A stretch of DNA of 36,797 bases, taken from positions 3,374,534 to 3,411,330 of the forward strand of contig BFEA01000024.1 in assembly GCA_003427395.1 (NCBI GenBank), read 5' to 3'. This DNA is from Chara braunii. Its lineage: Eukaryota; Streptophyta; Charophyceae; Charales; Characeae. Below are positions 30,601 through 36,797 of this stretch, piece by piece; the first letter of the stretch is position 1, and each line of letters starts with the position of its first letter. The notes under the pieces are model-generated. The model saw only the letters and a program-made list of their open reading frames with translations. It was not told where the DNA came from and searched no databases. The translations under genes and the position numbers were made by a program.

Positions 30601-30993
30601 GACGCACCTGAGGGACCTTCCTTCACGATTCAGGTGCCCGCCCACTTGCCCGTTTACCCAGTCTTTCATTGCTCCAAGTTGGCTCTTTACACGCGAGCAG
30701 AACATGACGATTTTCCCGGGAGACGTTCGCAAGACCCACCCTCTATGGACGGTTTCCAGGAGGTCGGCGACATCATCTCCCAGCGACGCTACGACAACAG
30801 GCCAACCGAGTATTTGGTGCATTTTGCATACTGCATACACCGAGCTGACCATTGGTTGACCCGTGCGGAACTCAAGCAACAGCTCCAGACGTTCTCACAC
30901 GCTATGAACGCACGATGCAAGTCAAGCTGGTCTCTTCGGCTCCACGCCGCGCCCGCGTCCAGGTTCCACCTTCAGATCGTCGCCCCGGCTTAA
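30600..30993 (+). pseudogene. pol: Gypsy-2 integrase C-terminal remnant with chromodomain
   Basis: Directly after the RNase H break the sequence reads FTIQVPAHLPVYPVFHCSKL, the integrase C-terminal barrel end. A chromodomain-like segment follows (EVGDIISQRRYDNRPTEYLV, then HRADHWLTRAELKQ). The HHCC and DDE regions are absent. The order matches the gypsy-1 C-terminus, so this is an internal deletion and not a different gene order. Confidence 0.8.
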
Positions 30994-31000
30994 CTTCATA

Positions 31001-31013
31001 AGGAGGGGGGGGG
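31001..31013 (+). promoter_or_regulatory. Gypsy-2 polypurine tract
   Basis: AGGAGGGGGGGGG ends directly at the TGTTACATG start of the 3' LTR, the expected plus-strand primer position. Confidence 0.85.
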
Positions 31014-32294
31014 TGTTACATGCTGCGCCTGCACACGAGGGCCATTTTCCAGGCCCTGCGTCCTTCAGGCTGAAAGCCTGAAAACCAAGGCCTACAGGCC
31101 CTGTGACTGTTCAGCCCGAAAGCCTGAAAACAGGGGCCTACAGTCCCTGTGTCGTTTCAGACTAAAAAATGGCGACAGCCTTTTTAGCCTGAAACGAAGG
31201 GCCATTTTCGGTCGTTCATCAGGACGACCGGCCCTGAAACTCAGGCACCGAACCAGGGTTTCTGGAACAGGCTATTCTTAGCCTGTTCCCACGCCAGCCT
31301 CAGAAGATGCTGCAGCGCCAGCCCCTGGCACACTTCGGCATTGGCAAGAGCAGCCTCCTCGGCCTGGCTCGCCCTTCAGGCAGTCAGGAGGCAGGCCGAG
31401 GTAGTACATAGGGGTTTCACATGCACTTCACAGGCAGGCAGGAGGCACTAGTAGTCTTCAGGATTCGGCAGCAGCACTCTGGAGGGAGCGCTGCAGGAGT
31501 AGTAGTAGCGTTAGCCTTAGTCTTCAGCGCTGGGCGCAGTAGGTAGCTGTAGTCTCCAGCGCTGGGTGCCATAGCTAGGATAGCACTAGAGAGAGAGAGA
31601 GATTGGGCGGAGGCCAGAGGTACTTACCTGCAGCGCCGTTGCGCCAGCTTCGTCTTCGACTTAGCTGCAGCACAGCGCTAACATCACAGGTTAGTATCTG
31701 GCTCGTGACAGAGAGAGAGTTCTTCTTCTTCCTCTTCTCAGTCCACCATCTCCCTCTCACCCTCTCCTCATCTGACTTCACTGCATCTGCAGACTACGAG
31801 AGAAGAGTGAGAGAGAGAGCTTGGTGACATTGGATCCAGGCTCGACTTTTGGGCTTCAGACATTACGACGAGGGATTATTTGGGACTTGTGACAAAGACT
31901 TGATGTTGACGACATTCCCATCTCTCTCCCTCCTTTCGTCTGGTCCCCTCCTCTTCGTCTGTGTATGTCTGGACCTGGCGCTTTCTTCCTGTGTACAGTG
32001 CCAGGCTCCTTCACACCTGGTGATGGATACAATGTATCTTTGGTCTGCGTTCAAACATTGATTGGGTTAGTCATTAGCATTCTAGCATTCTGCTTCGCTA
32101 TCTGATATTATGTGAATGAGGTCAGTCCCGGTCAGGTCAGGATTTGTATCTAAGTCTTCCCTGCGCTATTCAGCACCATTTTGTATGCACATTGCTTGTT
32201 GAGATTCTACTTGCACTGCATTGTCCATTCAGTCCTTTTCATCACATTGCGGATCCTCGGTTTCTATGTACATCGCCCAACTGGGCATGTAACA
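31014..32294 (+). repeat. Gypsy-2 3' LTR
   Basis: 1281 bp, same termini as the 5' LTR and collinear with it except for one replaced block near its start (about 31085-31120). It is followed by GCCTG, the right copy of the target duplication. Confidence 0.9.
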
Positions 32295-32453
32295 GCCTGT
32301 CATGACGATAGCAGAGCCTACAATGATATTTCCCTCTGAAAGGGAGGAGGTACCGGTNTCTATGTACATCGCCCAACTGGGCATGTAACAGCCTGTCATG
32401 ACGATAGCAGAGCCTACAATGATATTTCCCTCTGAAAGGGAGGAGGTACCGGT
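32263..32453. repeat. 95-bp perfect direct duplication around a single N
   Basis: Bases 32263-32357 and 32359-32453 are identical, with an N at 32358 between them. The unit spans the last bases of the gypsy-2 3' LTR, the target duplication and the resumed gypsy-1 LTR. A duplication that ends exactly at an N is typical of two contigs joined without merging their overlap. Confidence 0.85.
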
Positions 32454-32626
32454 TGCTGGGAGGCCGCTCGGCCTAGGACATCGCCCAAGAGGCCAGTAGG
32501 CCGCTATATCTTCAGGAGGAGCAAGCAGCTCCTCCTCATTTGCAGTATGCAAGGATTGGCGACATGCTGCTGGAGCCAAGCGCTGGACTTGGGAAGCGCT
32601 GCCTGGAGGAGAAGAGCAGCTGGGCT
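32295..32626 (+). repeat. Gypsy-1 3' LTR, second part
   Basis: After GCCTG the sequence resumes the gypsy-1 LTR (ACGATAGCAGAGCCTACAAT, GGAGGAGGTACCGGTTGCTG) and follows the 5' LTR to about its position 16120. The assembly duplication inflates its length. Confidence 0.85.
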
Positions 32627-32800
32627 CCATGCCTGACGCTGCCTCGAGCTTCCTTGGTGTGGCACTACCCCAACTGGGGCCTTCCAGATGCAGCGCCCAA
32701 CAAGGTGATGAAGATGGTGTCCACCAATGCCACCATAGCCAGGTAGGTACCTCGCCACTCTCCTCCTTCGCACCCTTCTTCCTACTCCTCAGGCTGGGCT
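32627..32800 (-). repeat. Inverted segment of the gypsy-1 LTR
   Basis: This segment is the reverse complement of 16138-16302 in the 5' LTR, about 165 bp, with a 9-bp insertion (AATGCCACC) and a few substitutions. The last roughly 520 bp of the LTR are missing after it. It marks a rearranged, truncated 3' end of gypsy-1. Confidence 0.85.
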
Positions 32801-33462
32801 ATCTCCTTGCTTACAATTGTAATCATTATACTGTTTCTGATTTCACAGACGTTGTTCGCTGGATAGAAGAAGAGCACCGTGCCATCTGCCCAGAGGACGA
32901 CAGAGCTGCACCTGGTGTGAACATATTAGTCCTGGCTATGGCATTTATGGGTAGGCGACTGCAATTTGAGCCTGCTCCGCAAAACCACGTGCCAATCAGG
33001 GATCCGAATATTCGGGCATATATCTTATATCGTCCAGGTCATTTCAGTGCTCTTACCTTTGCAGATAATTCATGGACCCTATGGGACAATGGCTGTAGGG
33101 TGCACACAGTGGGATATATCAACTCTTTCTATCACCAAATGCTGGAGGATCACTCAGTCTGGCTCGTCCATCAGGAACAGTGTGTCGATGAGCACTTGCA
33201 AGCACTGCACCCCCCGGAGAGCAATCTGGCTGATTCTACCACAAACAGTGAAAGGACCTCTCCACATAGTGATGGCTGTGCCTTCCCTTTGTGTTGTCGC
33301 ACATGTGCAATTCGGTTGGCATGTACACGACATAGCCTCTGCTCTGGACACTATGAAGGGATGGTCGCTGCTAGCCTCTCACAGGAAAATTGCGATCCCC
33401 TGTCCTGCGCTCATCCCCCCGACCCCCTGATTACTTTCCCAGCATGCCGTTGTTGGCCTTGA
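32801..33462 (+). pseudogene. Josephin-like deubiquitinase C-terminal half plus RING-like finger
   Basis: Homology-bearing protein begins after a 3'-splice-site-like TTTCTGATTTCACAG (ends 32848). It reads VNILVLAMAFMGRRLQF, RAYILYRPGHFSALTF, NSWTLWDNG and HSVWLVHQ. The spacing of His (33040-33042), Trp (+11) and Asp (+15, 33085-33087) matches the catalytic His/Asn layout of Josephin (ataxin-3) cysteine proteases, which cleave ubiquitin chains; Asn is replaced by Asp. The catalytic Cys half is absent. A finger C-x9-C-x2-H-x2-C-x2-H (33292-33351) follows. An OTU or USP-type protease is possible. The family call is inferred from pattern only. Confidence 0.4.
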
Positions 33463-33466
33463 TCTG

Positions 33467-33931
33467 CCATGCTTAATTCACTGTGCACGTCAGCCTTCCA
33501 TACTAATGACATGTCAGCAACATGCCATGTGTCGTCAATGCTTCCAGGAAGCTGTCATAGAAAGTATGTGTCTTTACTGCGTGGACTATCCCCGGTGCCA
33601 TCACCCTCCACATCCTCTCCTAGCATGTCCCACATGTGGTGTTGGTCATACACCTACGGCAACTGCTGACGGATCTCCCTCTTTCTTGCCAGACGTTCGA
33701 CGGACACAGCAGTCCGAGGAGGAAAATAGACTTCTATATGAACCACCGGCAGAGCGATGTGCTCATAGTTTATCACCACCAGGGCGAGCTGTTGCGGACC
33801 AGATCCTGCAGCAGCTGAACGCCCTTGCTTTGGACCGATCCTCCCTGTCGTCGTCTGTCCATAGAGAAGGAATAAATACTGAGGAAGCCCAAGAAAGATG
33901 CTCCATGCCGCTTTGTGATGACACGCCATAG
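33467..33931 (+). pseudogene. RING-like finger protein fragment
   Basis: In another frame from the protease, the sequence at 33470-33580 fits C-x3-C-x9-C-x2-H-x2-C-x2-C-x9-C-x2-C (MTCQQHAMCRQCF, then MCLYC). This is close to the RING-HC pattern except for x3 in the first pair. RING domains recruit E2 enzymes as ubiquitin ligases. A Pro/Ser-rich linker and a helix (GRAVADQILQQLNALALD) follow, to TAG 33929-33931. It may be the continuation of the Josephin-like gene after a frameshift. Confidence 0.45.
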
Positions 33932-34280
33932 ATTCAACTAGCATGTGGTTACATGCCTTGTGCTGTGAGGATTATGAAGGGATGGTCCATGCGAGTTTTT
34001 GCCTCCATACGTACGACGACAGTCAGTACTGTACTCATGTATGCACCCTGACATGTCATATCCAATTTGTAGACAGGGGCTGGAACGGCAATGCCTCTAT
34101 AATTGCGGTCGACGTGCCTCTGTATTCCTAGCATGTAGGAGTCACGTAGCCTGTGACATCTGTCTGCGCCGTGCCATTCGATGCAGCAACTGTGACTGCG
34201 AAAATTGGATGTGGTGCTTCCATAGCCCACACCCGAACCAGCCCTGTCTGGTCCGTAGGGGTGGCCACTTGCCATAGGCA
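33932..34280 (+). pseudogene. Further RING-like finger copies, frameshifted
   Basis: A broken copy at about 33937-33985 shares TATGAAGGGATGGTC with the finger at 33350. The best copy, 34092-34193, fits C-x3-C-x9-C-x2-H-x2-C-x2-C-x6-C-x2-C (CLYNCGRRASVFLAC, then HVACDICLRRAIRCSNC). The shared x3-x9 spacing in 33470 and 34092 points to tandem duplication of one finger. The frame ends at TAG 34275-34277. Confidence 0.45.
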
Positions 34281-34530
34281 TTAACTGCTCCTCAACCCAC
34301 CTGTTTTTTTTTTGTTTTTTTTTTGGTGCAACCCTGTGCCATGCTAAAGTAGTCTGTTTCAGCGGTGAATATTTAGATTCTGCGAAGCTCGTCACACCTC
34401 TCCCCTGCTCTTTGCATTTCATACTCTATCCTGTCCTTGACATATTTCTTTCCTTCCGTTTGCCCCCACCTCCCCTGCCCCATACTCCTATTGAACTCCG
34501 CCTTCTATCCCTTTCCCTCCACCCTCCCCT
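34281..34530. other. T-rich non-coding stretch
   Basis: It holds two poly-T runs (T10 G T10 near 34303-34325) and pyrimidine-rich sequence to about 34540. No gene is seen. Confidence 0.6.
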
Positions 34531-34815
34531 CCACTCCCTTTGTGCTACTAACAAATACATACAAATGAGCATCATTAAGAGAACAAACGATATGAAGATC
34601 AGAAATGAAATTAACGGAAGTATGAAGATGAAGGACAGACACAAAGACTGTATAAGCTGAAGATCTGAAGTGAAATGAGCAGGAGTATGAAGCTCTGAAG
34701 AGAAATGCACAGGAGCATACCTTTCCTTTTCTCTGACTCCTGAAATAACATGCAGGTGGGCCGTGAAGGCACATGGGAATGTGTGCAGCTGCCGCTCAAC
34801 CACAATCAACGTGGG
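34531..34815. repeat. Dispersed repeat, copy A
   Basis: It matches copy B at 36341-36515: a TGTGC.ACTA..... ATACAAATGAGC block, AAGAGAACA, then GTGGGCCGT.AAGGCACA and AACCA.. ATCAA.GTGG. Copy A carries about 110 extra bp made of imperfect units of GATCTGAAGTGAAATGAGCA type at about 34595-34715. The repeat type is unknown. Confidence 0.65.
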
Positions 34816-34946
34816 CATTTGAGATGTCCTCTGATGTCTACAGGTGATGAGGGCCTTCTGCCCAGCGATTGAGATGTGGTGATTCTGCCAGCAGGTAAGT
34901 TCCCTTTAACCCAGCTTCCGCTGTCCTCTACTCTGCTACTCCCTAG

Positions 34947-35238
34947 CGCTGATGTCTGACTCCTCTGGTGCTGCTCCTGAAGCAGCACCCTCATCCTCAA
35001 AACATTGCCTATCCCAGATGGAGGCTGCCCTCGCTATATATAACGCTGGGCCTACTGGATCCTGCACCGTTCTGCATCCTGGGCCGTTCGATCGAAATGC
35101 CGATCAACGATCCAGGATGCAGGCCCAAATCCTGGTCCTCTTGTCCTGGCCTCAAACTGGCCTGCCTGGCTCCCAACCGGACGTCCAGGCACCTCTGCTG
35201 AAACAACAGAGGTGTCCTCACAAGTGGACACAAATGTG
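34947..35238 (+). CDS. Weak candidate exon, unknown protein
   Basis: A pyrimidine-rich tract ending CTCCCTAG precedes CGCTGATGTC. The open frame from ATG 34952 (MSDSSGAAPEAAPSSSKHCL) runs to a possible donor at TGG|GTGAGC near 35234. The composition is Pro/Ser-rich with no domain. It could equally be random sequence in a repeat-rich region. Confidence 0.2.
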
Positions 35239-35743
35239 GGTGAGCTGGGAATACTGAAACGGAACAGACAAAATGAACTCAGGGTAGACAAAAGACTGAG
35301 AACACAACAAAAATGACCTCAGACAAATGTAGCCGACCCAAGAAAACAAGAAAACACCCCCAACTTCTACTCCATGACCCTTAACCCAAAGGCGGGTGCT
35401 GGATGGGCCGTGTGGAAGCAGTCCATACCACAGGTTTGCACAGGTCATTCTGATTCTGTCAGTGTATGCTTAGAGTCTGAATTATGTGGTCGGCACTGGT
35501 CTCAACATTATGCTTCATTCAGAGGCTGAACTAGCTTGTATCTTGTCATACAGTGTAAATCATCTGATTGAATCTCGATGACTATTCAGGATGGGTTGCA
35601 TGTGTGAGTAGACTTAGAATTGTCTTGTGCTGCATTGGTCTTTGAGATTGCTTTGGAGTAACTATGTGGTCAGGCAGCTTCAGTTGTCGGCTGTGGACAA
35701 GCTAACGGGAGATTTTTGGTATAATCTGTGATGGTTCATGCAG

Positions 35744-35943
35744 GAGCTCATTGAGAGTGTCATCCCTTTTGACGTGCTTCTTGACCGTAATCGACGGACC
35801 TTGAGGACTGCTGCAACTGCGCTGGTGTGTTCCCAGCCAGCGGATCTGAGAAGTGGAAGATTTATGCACAGCGCTGGAATAGCTCTTGCATCTTTAAGCC
35901 GTTGTGAAGATGCCCTCGCCAGAGAGCTCCTGCTTACCACCCC
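35744..35943 (+). CDS. Candidate internal exon of an unrecognised host gene
   Basis: 200 bp are bounded by canonical sites: ATGCAG before GAG at 35744, and GTAAGG after base 35943. The frame is fully open and protein-like (ELIESVIPFDVLLDRNRRTL; AGIALASLSRCEDALARELL), with helical Leu/Ala-rich composition unlike its neighbours. I recognise no family. The exon ends in phase 2, and no partner exon was confirmed. Confidence 0.35.
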
Positions 35944-36243
35944 GTAAGGAAATCACACCATGAATCTGGCCGTGCTTTCCTCGCAATCATTCTGGAGTGT
36001 TGGAATGAACTGTCAGACTCTTTGCGCTAATTGGTGGCACTATGTAGAGAGCTCTGTGATGAGCAACCATCTCGTGCGGTTCACAGAGCACTTGTTATGA
36101 CCATCTAGACTCGACACTGTGAGCCTAGCAGTGAAACTCTAGACACTATTTCTGTTCTAATGAGGGTAACTGGCATTCAAGGCCATCCAAAAGGACCCTC
36201 ACATTTCCCCCCCCTGGAGCAGCGTTCGGGTTTGGCCTAACAC

Positions 36244-36317
36244 TTTTTTTTTTTTTTTTTCAATTGTGGACCACCTTTTGATTGAGCGACCACACACACA
36301 CACACACACACACACAC
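36244..36317. repeat. Poly-T tract and (CA)n microsatellite
   Basis: About 17 T at 36244-36260, and a CA run at about 36291-36317, separated by 30 bp of unique sequence. Confidence 0.95.
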
Positions 36318-36340
36318 ATTTCCTCTCCTTTCCCTTGTGT

Positions 36341-36515
36341 ACACCCTCTCCTTGTGCACTATTCATAAACGCATACGAATGAGCGTCACTAAGAGAACAG
36401 ACAAAATACCAGTCACCCCTGTTACTCTGCCTCCTTTCATTACGTGCAAGTGGGCCGTTAAGGCACACGGGGATGTGGGCAGCTGGCGCTTAACCATCAT
36501 CAATGTGGCCAGCCT
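36341..36515. repeat. Dispersed repeat, copy B
   Basis: Same orientation as copy A, shorter because it lacks the internal 110-bp tandem block. It may be the ancestral form. It lies just after a poly-T and CA tract, and copy A also follows poly-T. Confidence 0.65.
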
Positions 36516-36797
36516 TGTACGTGAGAGGCACGGTAAGAGGGGTGTGTAAGAACAAATAAACTGGGAGGCCTCTCGAGTCTCAACGATAAAAATGATATAA
36601 TCAAGAAAATGACATAATTGTATTAATTGATCTATTGTCTATCATATCTTACTATGGAAGCAACACTGTTTCCATGCTGGATTGATTCATCTCAAGCATG
36701 CTTCATCCTCAACAATAGAGGTAAAGTTGCTGCGATTTTGGATCTACTTATCTGGGTGGAACAGGGGATGTTGTGGTGAACATTTACAACACACACA
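36516..36797. other. Terminal stretch without recognisable features
   Basis: An AATAAA hexamer occurs near 36554, but no gene could be tied to it. The rest is AT-leaning unique sequence ending in a CA-rich edge. Confidence 0.4.

Larger units (their letters stand above)
24125..32294 (+). mobile_element. Gypsy-2: Ty3/gypsy element nested in the gypsy-1 3' LTR
   Basis: LTRs of about 1280 bp flank gag, protease, RT, partial RNase H and an integrase C-terminal/chromodomain remnant. LTR termini are TGTTACATG and CATGTAACA, a 9-bp perfect inverted repeat. A perfect 5-bp duplication (GCCTG) brackets it. The two LTRs look more alike than those of gypsy-1, as expected for the younger insertion. The element has an internal deletion that removed most of the integrase, and a 467-bp insertion in RNase H, so it is non-autonomous. 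Confidence 0.9.
15423..32800 (+). mobile_element. Gypsy-1: Ty3/gypsy chromovirus-type LTR retrotransposon, split by gypsy-2
   Basis: A full-structure element in the order 5' LTR (15423-16825), PBS (16828), long leader, gag, protease, RT, RNase H, integrase, chromodomain-like tail, PPT (23641-23653) and 3' LTR (from 23654). The order RT-RNase H-integrase places it in Ty3/gypsy. Gypsy-2 sits in the 3' LTR at 24125-32294. The last part of the 3' LTR is rearranged and truncated near 32800, so the outer target-site duplication cannot be confirmed; the five bases before the 5' LTR are CTATG. The coding region has many stops and frameshifts, so the copy is dead. Confidence 0.85.

Noticed and set aside
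34840-34885. GTGATGAGGGCC...GCCC, a possible second hammerhead
   Set aside because: The first core base is wrong and there is no GAAA box.

Overview
This 36.8 kb window looks like eukaryotic nuclear DNA, and most of it is retrotransposon. There are no operons, no CRISPR arrays, no rRNA or tRNA genes, and no convincing intact host gene. Primer-binding sites of plant-retrotransposon type, Ty3/gypsy chromovirus-type elements and Penelope-like reverse transcriptases suggest a green-lineage genome. A streptophyte or charophyte alga is my best guess, by inference only. Nearly every coding stretch is broken by stops or frameshifts. All recognisable features are on the + strand.

Layout. (1) 1-9.95 kb: a GC-rich minisatellite region ends in a tRNA-Asp-type primer-binding site at 3349. 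About 6 kb of decayed coding sequence of unknown function follows, including three diverged copies of one domain (5990-7815), then a Gag-like protein (8844-9671). (2) 9.96-11.93 kb: a degenerate Penelope/TERT-like reverse transcriptase (PLE-1). (3) 12.58-12.64 kb: a hammerhead ribozyme motif with every core box present. (4) 12.84-14.26 kb: a second, different Penelope-like reverse transcriptase (PLE-2), then proline/histidine/serine-rich low-complexity sequence to 15.42 kb. (5) 15.42-32.80 kb: a Ty3/gypsy element (gypsy-1: LTR, PBS, gag, protease, RT, RNase H, integrase, chromodomain-like tail, PPT, LTR). Its 3' LTR is split by a second Ty3/gypsy element (gypsy-2, 24125-32294) with a perfect 5-bp target-site duplication. 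Gypsy-2 has lost most of its integrase and is itself interrupted in RNase H by a 467-bp solo-LTR-like insertion. This is a three-level nest. (6) 32.80-34.28 kb: a degenerate gene with a Josephin-like deubiquitinase C-terminal half followed by repeated RING-like zinc fingers. (7) 34.3-36.8 kb: a diverged dispersed repeat pair, microsatellites, poly-T tracts and two weak candidate exons.

The most interesting items are the hammerhead ribozyme between two Penelope-like RTs, the triplicated unknown domain upstream of a Gag, and the Josephin-RING module. That module lies on the far side of gypsy-1 from PLE-2, so the two may be halves of one element or gene split by gypsy-1. A 95-bp perfect duplication around an N at 32358 is almost certainly an assembly join artefact.
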